DNA of 64,000 nucleotides from Aestuariibaculum sp. M13 (GTDB lineage Bacteria; Bacteroidota; Bacteroidia; Flavobacteriales; Flavobacteriaceae): NCBI RefSeq assembly GCF_024723255.1, contig NZ_JANIAC010000001.1, positions 1,131,548 to 1,195,547 of the forward strand, read 5' to 3'. Shown piece by piece: positions 7,981 to 15,905 of this stretch (position 1 is its first letter; each line of letters starts with the position of its first letter). The notes under the pieces were generated by a model. It saw only the letters and a program-made list of their open reading frames with translations, ran no database searches and was not told where the DNA came from. The position numbers and the translations under genes were made by a program.

Positions 7981-9195
7981 ATGTTTAATGTAGAAACCAT
8001 ACGAAAAGACTTCCCTATTCTTTCACGAAAAGTAAACGGTAAACCTTTAGTATATTTTGATAATGCTGCAACTTCGCAAACACCTCAACAGGTTATTGAT
8101 GCCATTGTAGACTATTACTCAAACTACAATGCCAACATTCATCGTGGTGTACATACGTTAAGTCAGGAAGCCACCGATAAATACGAGCAGGCCCGACAAA
8201 AAATTCAGGCGCATTTCAATGCGAAACATGCGCACGAAATCATTTTCACATCAGGTACTACACATGGTATCAATTTAGTTGCTAACGGATTTTCATCACT
8301 ATTAACAAAAGACGATGAAATTATCGTTTCAGCTTTAGAGCACCACAGTAATATTGTGCCTTGGCAAATGCTTTGCGAACGCACAGGAGCATCCTTAAAA
8401 GTCATCCCAATGAATCAGGATGGTGAATTGGTGATTTCTGAATTCGACAATCTGCTTTCAAATAAAACCAAACTGGTTTTCGTCAATCATATTTCTAATG
8501 CTTTAGGAACCATAAATCCTATTGAATATATTATCAAACAAGCGCACTTAGTTGGTGCCGCTGTTTTAATTGATGGTGCACAATCAACACCACATATCAA
8601 ACCCGACGTACAGGCACTTGATGTTGATTTTTACGTTGCTTCTGCACATAAAATGTGTGGACCAACAGGTCAGGGTATGCTTTATGGTAAAGAAGCATGG
8701 TTAAAAAAATTACCACCGTATCAAGGTGGAGGCGAAATGATTGCCGAAGTGACCTTCGAAAAAACCACTTACGCCGATTTACCTCATAAATTCGAAGCTG
8801 GAACCCCAAATATTTGTGGTGGTATCGCTTTTGGAGCTGCCGTTGATTATATGAATGCTATTGGATTCGATGCAATAGCAGCCTACGAACACGAACTTTT
8901 AGAATACGCGACCAAACAATTGTTAACCATAGAAGGCTTAACCATCTACGGTACTTCAAAACACAAAACATCTGTAATTTCGTTTAATCTGGATGGTATT
9001 CATCCATACGATGTAGGAACCATTTTAGACAAATTAGGCATTGCTGTGCGTACGGGTCACCACTGTGCACAACCTATCATGAATTTTTACAGTATTCCTG
9101 GTACGGTTAGAGCTTCTTTTGCCTTTTATAACACCAAAGCAGAAATCGATGCTTTAGTTACTGGTGTTAAAAAAGCTAAAATGATGCTTTCTTAA
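7981..9195 (+). CDS. sufS: SufS cysteine desulfurase
   Basis: PLP enzyme that removes sulfur from cysteine and hands it as persulfide to SufE. The 404-residue product begins with the SufS hallmark RKDFPILSRKVNGKPLVYFD. Lys224 in SAHKMCGPTG is the PLP lysine. Cys362 in RTGHHCAQP is the catalytic persulfide cysteine and, with the group-II RxGxHC context, marks it as SufS rather than IscS. It probably belongs to the suf transcript, although the hairpin element upstream may alter its level. Confidence 0.98.
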   Translation: MFNVETIRKDFPILSRKVNGKPLVYFDNAATSQTPQQVIDAIVDYYSNYNANIHRGVHTLSQEATDKYEQARQKIQAHFNAKHAHEIIFTSGTTHGINLVANGFSSLLTKDDEIIVSALEHHSNIVPWQMLCERTGASLKVIPMNQDGELVISEFDNLLSNKTKLVFVNHISNALGTINPIEYIIKQAHLVGAAVLIDGAQSTPHIKPDVQALDVDFYVASAHKMCGPTGQGMLYGKEAWLKKLPPYQGGGEMIAEVTFEKTTYADLPHKFEAGTPNICGGIAFGAAVDYMNAIGFDAIAAYEHELLEYATKQLLTIEGLTIYGTSKHKTSVISFNLDGIHPYDVGTILDKLGIAVRTGHHCAQPIMNFYSIPGTVRASFAFYNTKAEIDALVTGVKKAKMMLS

Positions 9196-9226
9196 ATTCT
9201 GAATCATTTTCTTTTTTATTTATTCA

Positions 9227-9244
9227 ACTGATTTTTAAATCAGT
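9227..9244. other. Inverted repeat after sufS
   Basis: ACTGATTT and AAATCAGT (9227-9234 and 9237-9244) form a short hairpin in the sufS/metalloprotease gap, without a following T-run. A second small hairpin TAGAGT / ACTCTA lies at 9337-9354. Either could shape the leader or the end of a transcript; no function is assigned. Confidence 0.4.
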
Positions 9245-9401
9245 AACAATTAGTGCCACACTATTTTTCTTTCATAATTGTTATATAATTAACAAAAACA
9301 TGTATTTTGTCGAATTATTAACAATAATTTTCTCTATAGAGTGATTAAACTCTAAAAATGTCCTATCTTCAAAGCCGACTAATTCAAATTAAATTTAAAA
9401 A

Positions 9402-10466
9402 ATGAAAAAATTAATTTTAAGCATGGCTGCTTTAGGATTACTATTTGTGGCCTGTGAGAGCGAAAAAAACGAACTCACTCAGGAACAAGAAATTGACATG
9501 AGTGATTTTTATGTTTACACCGAGTTTGATGATGCCATAGCAAAATCAGCCACTTCAAAAAACACGCTCACCCCTTGCTACACCATGAACGTCCTTAACC
9601 GTCAGCTTCAGGAAAATCCGGGTTTAGAACAAAAAATGTACGCTATTGAGTATCATACCCGTAAATTCATAACAGCTAAAGGAAAACCTACCAATCCTGG
9701 TGGTGGCGGTGGAGATACCGGAAGCACAGATGTTGATGTAACACTTGTAGAAGACGGCTTAGGTTCAATCAATATTCCTGTATATGTACATATTGTATTG
9801 CCAGATGCTAACGCAGTTTCTAATCAGCAGATAAGTTCACAAATCGCAGTATTGAATGATGATTTTAACACCAAAAACACAAACCAACTACCAAGTGGAG
9901 CTACGGACTTCATTAACGATGTTACCACAACTGACATTCATTTCACCTTGGCGGGCACCTACAGATATGACGATCCAAAAAGTTCTTGGGGAACCAATGA
10001 TGCAGTCAAAGCCGCATATCCCCCAACAACTCCAGAAACACATTTAAACATCTGGGTTTGTAATATTGGCGGAGGTATTTTAGGATATGCCCAATTCCCT
10101 GGAGGCAATTTAGCAACCGACGGTATTGTTTTATTACATGAAAGTTTACCTGGTGGAAAGGCTGCTCCATATAACGAAGGTAGAACTGCAACTCACGAAG
10201 TTGGTCACTACTTAAACCTCAGACATATCTGGGGTGACGGCAGATGTCGTCAAGATGATTTTGTGGAAGATACACCAAGCGCCGGAGGTGCCAACTACGG
10301 TTGCCCTACCTACCCTTCAGTTAGTTGTCAAACTCCTGATATGACCATGAATTATATGGATTATACCGACGATGCCTGTATGTATATGTTTACCGATGGT
10401 CAAACCAACAGAATGCGTGCCATATTTACCGATGGAGGCTCAAGAGCATCTATGGTTGGAAACTAA
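9402..10466 (+). CDS. M43 (pappalysin-type) zinc metalloprotease lipoprotein
   Basis: Predicted cell-surface protease of 354 residues. The signal peptide ends LLFVAC with Cys18 as lipidation site. A glycine-rich linker (about 98-106) precedes the catalytic domain. The metzincin zinc motif HEVGHYLNLRH is at 265-275 (ligands His265, His269, His275; general base Glu266), followed by GD and paired cysteines, with a Met-turn MNYMDY at ~316. This is the M43 pattern. No C-terminal type IX sorting domain is visible, so it is anchored by lipid. It is flanked by a 206-base gap before it and an intrinsic terminator after it, so it forms its own unit within the suf region. Confidence 0.9.
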   Translation: MKKLILSMAALGLLFVACESEKNELTQEQEIDMSDFYVYTEFDDAIAKSATSKNTLTPCYTMNVLNRQLQENPGLEQKMYAIEYHTRKFITAKGKPTNPGGGGGDTGSTDVDVTLVEDGLGSINIPVYVHIVLPDANAVSNQQISSQIAVLNDDFNTKNTNQLPSGATDFINDVTTTDIHFTLAGTYRYDDPKSSWGTNDAVKAAYPPTTPETHLNIWVCNIGGGILGYAQFPGGNLATDGIVLLHESLPGGKAAPYNEGRTATHEVGHYLNLRHIWGDGRCRQDDFVEDTPSAGGANYGCPTYPSVSCQTPDMTMNYMDYTDDACMYMFTDGQTNRMRAIFTDGGSRASMVGN

Positions 10467-10487
10467 ATAAAACCCTCATAAAATTAT

Positions 10488-10516
10488 AAAAGACGCCAAC
10501 TTTGGCGTCTTTTTTG
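10488..10516 (+). terminator. Intrinsic terminator after M43 protease
   Basis: AGACGCC / GGCGTCT stem with a short AACTTT-type loop, followed by a run of T. It lies 22 bases past the protease stop codon. Confidence 0.85.
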
Positions 10517-10542
10517 TATTATTAAATAACAAAACTTGAGCT

Positions 10543-10971
10543 ATGAAACTATTAACCTTGATTATCGCTATCACTCTAAATCTAAATGGCTGTAACGACT
10601 CAAACATAAACCAGGATACTATTTCTATAGAGTATTCAGCAATATCAAGAGGTACATATAAGAACATCATTATCAATAAAAAAGAAATATCATTTCAAAA
10701 AAAAAGAGCCTCCAAAGCTTTAGTAAAACCCTGTTCTGAAGAAAACTGGACTTCCATTTACAACACCTTAAAAACTGTCGATATTCCCTATATTCCAAAT
10801 TTAAAAGCCCCTTCAGATAAACGTATGTATGATGCTGCTGCCATCGCAAAACTTAAAATCACCTATCAGGATTCGGTTTATGAAAGTCAGCCGTTCGATC
10901 ATGGTAATCCGCCACAGGAAATCGCCGAACTTGTTAAAGAAATACTATCTATTACAGAAAACATTGAATAG
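10543..10971 (+). CDS. Small hypothetical lipoprotein
   Basis: A 142-residue protein whose N-terminus is a lipoprotein signal (hydrophobic stretch, then LNLNGC with Cys17). The rest is soluble and includes YSAISRGTYKNIIINKKEIS, a lone mid-protein Cys in KPCSEENW, and a DAAAIAKLKITYQDSVYES strand-rich part. I recognise no catalytic motif. It sits between the M43 terminator and sufE, 39 bases before the sufE start, and may be cotranscribed with sufE. Confidence 0.7.
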   Translation: MKLLTLIIAITLNLNGCNDSNINQDTISIEYSAISRGTYKNIIINKKEISFQKKRASKALVKPCSEENWTSIYNTLKTVDIPYIPNLKAPSDKRMYDAAAIAKLKITYQDSVYESQPFDHGNPPQEIAELVKEILSITENIE

Positions 10972-11010
10972 CTAATTTTCTTATTGTATTTTTACATAAA
11001 ATTTGAGATT

Positions 11011-11433
11011 GTGACTATAGAAGAAATTCAGAATGAAATTATTGACGAGTTCTCAATGTTTGAAGATTGGGAAGAACGTTACCAATATATGATTGATTTA
11101 GGGAAAGACTTACCCCTAATTGACGAGCAATATAAAACCGATAGCAATATTATTAAAGGTTGCCAGAGTAAAGTTTGGGTACATGCCGAAATGCAGGACG
11201 ATAAAGTAGAATTTACTGCCGATAGTGATGCCATCATTACTAAAGGTATTATTGCTATTTTAATTCGTGTCTTTTCAAACCAGCACCCAAAAGACATTAT
11301 CGATGCCGATATGAGTTTTATAGACAAAATTGGCTTAAAAGAACACTTATCACCTACCCGAGCCAACGGTTTGGTTAGTATGATAAAACAACTTAAAATG
11401 TATGCCATCGCATACCAGACACAAATAAAATAA
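11011..11433 (+). CDS. sufE: SufE sulfur-transfer protein
   Basis: Accepts persulfide sulfur from SufS and passes it to SufB. I start it at GTG 11011 rather than the in-frame TTG at 10984: the product then begins MTIEEIQNEIIDEFS, has 140 residues, and the catalytic cysteine in IIKGCQSKVW falls at Cys51, the same number as in E. coli SufE. It is separated from sufS by the M43 protease and a lipoprotein but is clearly part of the same pathway. Confidence 0.95.
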   Translation: MTIEEIQNEIIDEFSMFEDWEERYQYMIDLGKDLPLIDEQYKTDSNIIKGCQSKVWVHAEMQDDKVEFTADSDAIITKGIIAILIRVFSNQHPKDIIDADMSFIDKIGLKEHLSPTRANGLVSMIKQLKMYAIAYQTQIK

Positions 11434-11488
11434 TAATATTCGTTAAGTCGCTTATCGGAATCCGACTAAGCCTTTAAACATTCAAAAT

Positions 11489-11812
11489 ATGAGCGAAGCA
11501 ATTGACACTGCCGATTTAGGCGAAAAAATAGTTAACGTTTTAAAAACCATTTACGACCCGGAAATTCCTGTGGACATCTATGAATTAGGGTTAATCTATG
11601 ATGTTTTTGTAAATGAAGATTACGATGTTAAAATCTTAATGACTTTAACCACACCTAACTGCCCTGTAGCAGAAACGTTACCTCTTGAGGTTGAAGAAAA
11701 AATAAAATCATTAAACGATGTAAACAGTGCCGAGGTAGAAATTACTTTCGATCCGCCATGGACTCAGGATTTAATGAGTGAAGAAGCCAAATTAGAATTG
11801 GGCATGCTTTAA
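11489..11812 (+). CDS. MIP18/DUF59 family Fe-S maturation protein (SufT-like)
   Basis: A 107-residue protein of the MIP18 family, which helps deliver Fe-S clusters to targets. It shows DPEIPVDIYELGLIYDV at the N-terminus, the conserved cysteine motif TTPNCPVAETLP, and the C-terminal FDPPWTQDLMSEEAKLELG that defines the family. It lies 55 bases after sufE and 13 before the ABC exporter. Its place in the suf region supports the SUF-associated role. Confidence 0.93.
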   Translation: MSEAIDTADLGEKIVNVLKTIYDPEIPVDIYELGLIYDVFVNEDYDVKILMTLTTPNCPVAETLPLEVEEKIKSLNDVNSAEVEITFDPPWTQDLMSEEAKLELGML

Positions 11813-11825
11813 TAATAAATTTTAG

Positions 11826-13664
11826 ATGGCTAAACGCACACCTAAATCATTAAAAGACGGCGGTAAAAAAACAAATTTAAAGTCGTCTTTTAATGCACTT
11901 ACATACATTCCGAGGTTCTTTAAAGAAATCTGGAATGTCAATAAAAAACTATTCCTGCTCTCGGCATTTTGCCGACTTATTGGCGCGCTACTCCCCGTTA
12001 TTGTTTTATGGGTTGGTAAATTAATTATCGACGAAATTATACATCAAATTGCTCTTGATGTTCGCGACTATACCCAACTTTGGACTTACGTTGCCATTGA
12101 ATTTGCTTTAGTTATTTTATCCGATTTAATAAGTAGAGCCATTTCGTTAACCGACGGATTATTGGGCGACGAATACAATATTGCCACCTCGGTAACCATC
12201 ATAAAAAAAACGAATCAAATTAATATTAGTTTATTAGAAGATTCTGAATTTTATGATAAACTGGAACGCGCCAGAACACAAACTACAGGCCGTGTTGGCC
12301 TTATGAGTAATGTGCTTGGCCAGGCGCAAAGTGCCGTTTCGATAGCCACTTTAATTGCCGGATTGGTGTACTTCGAACCGTATTTAATTTTACTGTTAAT
12401 CCTGAGTATTATTCCATCGTTTATTAACGAAGTTCGTTTTAGCCAACAAGAATACTCTCTGGCACGAAGCTGGACTGCCGAACGCCGCCAGTTAGACTAT
12501 TTACGTTTTATTGGCGCCAACGACAAAACCGCTAAAGAAATTAAACTTTTTGGTTTAACCGATTTTATTGTCGATCGCTTTAAAAACCTTTCGGAAGAAT
12601 ATTACGAACTTAACCGAACCTTGGCCGTTAAACGCTCGGCTTTAGGATTTTTATTCAACGTTTTGGGTTCTTTAAGTTATTATGGCGCTTATGTGTTTAT
12701 TATTTACCGTGTACTTTCAGGTGCCATTTCTATTGGTGAACTTACGTTTTTATCAGGGTCTTTCAACCGTTTAATGAAAAACCTTCAAGAGTTCTTTTCA
12801 CGTTTCACACGAATTTCTGAAAGTGCTTTATACCTAAAAGATTATTTCGATTTTATTGACATTTCAGTTGCATCGAAAACCGAAGAAGATATGCCGCTTC
12901 CGAAGAAAATAAAAGAAGGATTCACATTTAAAAATGTGCATTTCTCATATCCTGGTTCAGATCATGAGATTTTAAAAGACATTAATTTCACCCTTAAAGC
13001 TGGAGAAAAATTGGCCTTTGTAGGGCAAAATGGCGCCGGTAAAACCACGTTAACCAAATTGTTATTGCGCTTTTACGAACCAACTTCGGGAGATATTTTG
13101 TTAGATGGCATTAACATTAACCGATTTAACAAAGCAGAATACCAAGCCTTTTTTGGGGTGATTTTTCAGGATTTCTTTAGATATGAATTTACTATTAAAG
13201 AAAATATTGCAATTGGGGATATCGATGAACTGGATAACCAGACAAAAATTGAAAACGCTGCCGAATTAAGTTTAGCCGATTCGGTGGTGAACGAATTAAA
13301 ACATGGTTACAATCAGCAATTAGGGAAACGTTTCGCCAACGGACAAGACCTTTCTGGCGGGCAATGGCAAAAGGTTGCTTTGGCCCGTGCCTATATGAAA
13401 AATGCCGAAGTGATGATTTTAGATGAACCAACTTCTGCCTTAGATGCCAAAGCGGAAAGCGATGTATTTACACGTTTTATTGGCCTTACCGAAGGCAAAA
13501 CCAGCATCATTATTTCACACCGTTTTAGTACCGTAAGACAAGCCGATCGCATTCTGGTTTTAGAAGATGGCAAAGTTCTGGAACTCGGCACCCACGAAGA
13601 ACTTATGAGAAACAACGATTTATATGCGCATTTGTTCTCGCTTCAGGCTGAAGGGTATCAATAA
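11826..13664 (+). CDS. ABC exporter, fused permease/ATPase half-transporter
   Basis: A 612-residue inner-membrane half-transporter. The N-terminal ~320 residues carry about six hydrophobic segments of the ABC exporter membrane domain. The ATPase domain (about 370-610) has Walker A GQNGAGKTT, the signature LSGGQWQKVALAR, Walker B VMILDEPTSALD and the ISHRFSTVR switch-His region. It would act as a homodimer. Its position just behind the DUF59 gene suggests cotranscription with sufE. Export of a sulfur or Fe-S-related compound (as for the Atm1 class) is possible but unproven, and a lipid or peptide substrate is equally allowed. Confidence 0.92.
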   Translation: MAKRTPKSLKDGGKKTNLKSSFNALTYIPRFFKEIWNVNKKLFLLSAFCRLIGALLPVIVLWVGKLIIDEIIHQIALDVRDYTQLWTYVAIEFALVILSDLISRAISLTDGLLGDEYNIATSVTIIKKTNQINISLLEDSEFYDKLERARTQTTGRVGLMSNVLGQAQSAVSIATLIAGLVYFEPYLILLLILSIIPSFINEVRFSQQEYSLARSWTAERRQLDYLRFIGANDKTAKEIKLFGLTDFIVDRFKNLSEEYYELNRTLAVKRSALGFLFNVLGSLSYYGAYVFIIYRVLSGAISIGELTFLSGSFNRLMKNLQEFFSRFTRISESALYLKDYFDFIDISVASKTEEDMPLPKKIKEGFTFKNVHFSYPGSDHEILKDINFTLKAGEKLAFVGQNGAGKTTLTKLLLRFYEPTSGDILLDGININRFNKAEYQAFFGVIFQDFFRYEFTIKENIAIGDIDELDNQTKIENAAELSLADSVVNELKHGYNQQLGKRFANGQDLSGGQWQKVALARAYMKNAEVMILDEPTSALDAKAESDVFTRFIGLTEGKTSIIISHRFSTVRQADRILVLEDGKVLELGTHEELMRNNDLYAHLFSLQAEGYQ

Positions 13665-13671
13665 AAAAACA

Positions 13672-13698
13672 GTGTCAGGTCGAGCGCAGTCGAGACCT
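13672..13698. repeat. Dispersed flavobacterial palindromic repeat
   Basis: GTGTCAGGTCGAGCGCAGTC followed by GAGACCT. AGGTC (13677-13681) pairs with GACCT (13694-13698), with inner CGA/TCG pairing. It matches the TGTCA..CGAGCGCAGTCGA element widely scattered between genes in Flavobacteriia. One copy is seen, directly behind the ABC exporter stop. Confidence 0.75.
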
Positions 13699-13731
13699 AC
13701 AAATTATTACAATAACTCTTTTTAATTTATT

Positions 13732-13739
13732 TAAATTTG
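13732..13739 (+). promoter_or_regulatory. -7 promoter box of DUF2480 gene (TAAATTTG)
   Basis: Perfect TAnnTTTG with a 4-base spacer to the ATG at 13744, predicting a leaderless or near-leaderless transcript. Confidence 0.55.
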
Positions 13740-13743
13740 CATT

Positions 13744-14250
13744 ATGGCAGATGAGATTATAAATCGCGTAGCGAACAGCAAACTGGTAACTATTGACCTT
13801 GAAGACTACTATCCAAAAGGGCCACGTATCGTTTTCGATATTAAAGACTGGCTTTTTGAAGGCTTTGTACTTCGTGAAAAAGATTTTAGAGATCAGGTTG
13901 CTGCCCATGACTGGTCGAAATACGAAAACTGTTATGTGGCTTTATCTTGCAGTAGCGATGCTATTATTCCGGGTTGGGCTTTTATGCTTATCAGTTTACA
14001 TTTAGAGCCTTTCGCTAAGCATATTGTTATTGGTTCGTTAGAAGATTTAGAAACCAGTGTTTACCAAAACATCATCAATAATTTAGAGGTAAGTGAATAC
14101 GCTGATAAGCCGATTATCATTAAAGGCTGTTCTAAAAAACCAGTACCACAAAATGCCTACATCATGCTGGCTTCAAAATTAAAACCAGTAGCAAAATCTA
14201 TCATGTATGGAGAGGCCTGTTCTTCGGTTCCGCTTTATAAAAACAAATAA
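13744..14250 (+). CDS. DUF2480 family protein
   Basis: A 168-residue cytoplasmic protein of a Bacteroidota family of unknown function. It begins MADEIINRVANSKLVTIDLE, contains a central PAWAF-like GWAFMLISLHL stretch, and ends with IKGCSKKPVPQNAYIMLA, then GEACSSVPL. Three cysteines (SCSS, KGCS, EACSS) could bind metal or a cluster, which would suit its place behind the suf genes, but that is inference. Its own -7 box lies immediately before the ATG. Confidence 0.85.
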   Translation: MADEIINRVANSKLVTIDLEDYYPKGPRIVFDIKDWLFEGFVLREKDFRDQVAAHDWSKYENCYVALSCSSDAIIPGWAFMLISLHLEPFAKHIVIGSLEDLETSVYQNIINNLEVSEYADKPIIIKGCSKKPVPQNAYIMLASKLKPVAKSIMYGEACSSVPLYKNK

Positions 14251-14307
14251 TTTTAAGTGACCATCGTAAAAAACTAGTGTCTTAAGTCGTAAGATTTACG
14301 GTATCTG

Positions 14308-14338
14308 TTGTAAGTCTTTTAATTTAAAATTATATTTA
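14308..14338 (+). promoter_or_regulatory. Probable promoter of DUF3078 gene
   Basis: TTG at 14308-14310 and TATATTTA at 14331-14338 are separated by 20 bases, fitting the Bacteroidota -33/-7 layout with one mismatch in the -7 box. It lies 24 bases before the ATG at 14363. Confidence 0.45.
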
Positions 14339-14362
14339 TACTCCATTCATAAACAAACCAAT

Positions 14363-15289
14363 ATGAAAAAAACACTTTTACTCTTGGCATTATTTATTGG
14401 TATGATATCAGTTAATGCGCAAACAAAAGAAGAACTTGAAGCTCAAAAGAAAGAAAAAAAAGCTGAAGCCGACGCCCTAGCTGCCGAAGTTAAAGCCATA
14501 CAAGCAAAAATAGATGCCCTACCGGGCTGGAGAAAAGGTGCCTTTGGTACTATTGGGGGAAGTCTCTCGAACTTTAGCAATTGGTATTCACAAGGCACAC
14601 CAAACAATCAGTCGGGAAATATAGGCTTTACTTTAAATGCTTACGCAAATTTAATTCAGGAGAAATTCTTTTGGAGAAATGCCCTAACTACGAACCTAAA
14701 CTGGGTAAAATTAGACGATAAAGACGACCCGAATGACGATAGTAGTTTCGACCCAACGACAGATGTGTTTAACATATCGTCGCTTTACGGTAGAAACATT
14801 ACCAAATCGTTGGCGGCTTCCGGATTAATGGAATACCGCACCACCTTGTTAGACAACTTTAACAATCCGGGATATTTAGATTTGGGTATTGGTGCCACCT
14901 GGACACCAATTAACAATTTAGTTGTGGTTATTCACCCGTTAAACTACAACTTTGTGTTTAGCAAAGGAGAAACCATTTACGAATCGTCTCTGGGGGCTAA
15001 AATTGTTGCCGATTACACCAGAACTTTTGGTGCTGTAAACTTTAAAACCAACTTATCGATGTTCCAGAGTTATAAGAGTAACGACTACTCAAACTGGACC
15101 TGGACCAACTCGTTTAGCTACACGCTATGGAAAATGATTGGTGTTGGTTTCGATTTTGGTTTACGTAACAACAGACAGGAAGCTCTTGATTTTGCTTTAG
15201 CACAAGACCCTGCCACAGCTACAGGATTTGACGATTTAGACAATAAATTACAAAGCTATTACACCTTTGGTTTAAGTTATAAGTTCTAA
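14363..15289 (+). CDS. DUF3078 outer-membrane/periplasmic protein
   Basis: A 308-residue exported protein. The signal peptide ends MISVNAQ (cleavage after residue ~19). A lysine- and alanine-rich coiled-coil segment follows (about 21-52, KEELEAQKKEKKAEADALAA). The remainder is rich in alternating aromatic strands and ends in FGLSYKF with a terminal Phe, typical of an outer-membrane beta-barrel. This matches the DUF3078 family. The function is unknown. It is followed by a very strong terminator. Confidence 0.85.
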   Translation: MKKTLLLLALFIGMISVNAQTKEELEAQKKEKKAEADALAAEVKAIQAKIDALPGWRKGAFGTIGGSLSNFSNWYSQGTPNNQSGNIGFTLNAYANLIQEKFFWRNALTTNLNWVKLDDKDDPNDDSSFDPTTDVFNISSLYGRNITKSLAASGLMEYRTTLLDNFNNPGYLDLGIGATWTPINNLVVVIHPLNYNFVFSKGETIYESSLGAKIVADYTRTFGAVNFKTNLSMFQSYKSNDYSNWTWTNSFSYTLWKMIGVGFDFGLRNNRQEALDFALAQDPATATGFDDLDNKLQSYYTFGLSYKF

Positions 15290-15310
15290 ACCAAGAACAT
15301 ATAATATTAA

Positions 15311-15350
15311 AAAAAAGCGGTTGATTTAAATTTAAATCAACCGCTTTTTT
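15311..15350. terminator. Bidirectional terminator, 40-base perfect palindrome
   Basis: A-run, GCGGTTGATTTAAA, its exact complement TTTAAATCAACCGC, then a T-run. All 40 bases are self-complementary, so it would work on both strands. It follows the DUF3078 gene. Confidence 0.9.
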
Positions 15351-15364
15351 GTAAGAATTAAAAT

Positions 15365-15372
15365 TATATTTG
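15365..15372 (+). promoter_or_regulatory. -7 promoter box (TATATTTG)
   Basis: Perfect TAnnTTTG, 48 bases before the small lipoprotein gene at 15421 and just after the terminator, so this gene has an independent promoter. Confidence 0.55.
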
Positions 15373-15420
15373 CCGCGCTAAAAACTTAGTCAAATTCTAC
15401 AATAATAACTGAAATATCTA

Positions 15421-15888
15421 ATGAAAAGATTTATCATTTTGATAATTGCTTGTACATTCCTAACCGGATGCTCTAGAAACTTATTTAACTTTACAATTGT
15501 TTCAACGAAGGATATAGAACTTGAGAAATTAGCTTCACTAAAAAAATCTTCTGAGAAAACAGAAGGAGAAGACAAAGCAAGTATCATTATACTTTTTCCT
15601 ACTAAAAAGGTAAGAATTGATCGAGCCATTAGCAACACTATTGATGCCTTTCCTAGATGTGTCGCTTTAATGAATGGAACTGTTTATTCTAAATTCTGGT
15701 ATATTCCTTACATATATGGAAAAGAAAAAATTGTTGTCGAAGCTACCCCAGTTATAGACCCTTCAATCGATCAATCATCAAGTCATTTGACTCAGTATAC
15801 TAAAGTGTTTATTAATAGAGAAGGTAATATCGATTCTATTGAATCAATTTCAGAAGAAAAGTATTTAGATGAAAAAAATAAAATCTAA
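15421..15888 (+). CDS. Small hypothetical lipoprotein
   Basis: A 155-residue protein with a lipoprotein signal (FIILIIACTFLTGC, lipidated Cys17). The mature part starts SRNLFNFTIVSTKDIEL and contains KVRIDRAISNTIDAFPRC and a repeat-like KFWYIPYIYGKEKIVVEATP region. I do not recognise the family. It is isolated by a terminator upstream and by the convergent PBP gene 17 bases downstream. Confidence 0.7.
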   Translation: MKRFIILIIACTFLTGCSRNLFNFTIVSTKDIELEKLASLKKSSEKTEGEDKASIIILFPTKKVRIDRAISNTIDAFPRCVALMNGTVYSKFWYIPYIYGKEKIVVEATPVIDPSIDQSSSHLTQYTKVFINREGNIDSIESISEEKYLDEKNKI

Positions 15889-15905
15889 TACTTTAACAAA
15901 AAACA

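Noticed and set aside
14255-14300. Possible small repeat array (AAGTCGTAAGATTTACGG with a partial copy)
   Set aside because: Only a weak CGTAA/TTACG hairpin and one imperfect partial copy; too little to call a repeat or a CRISPR array.
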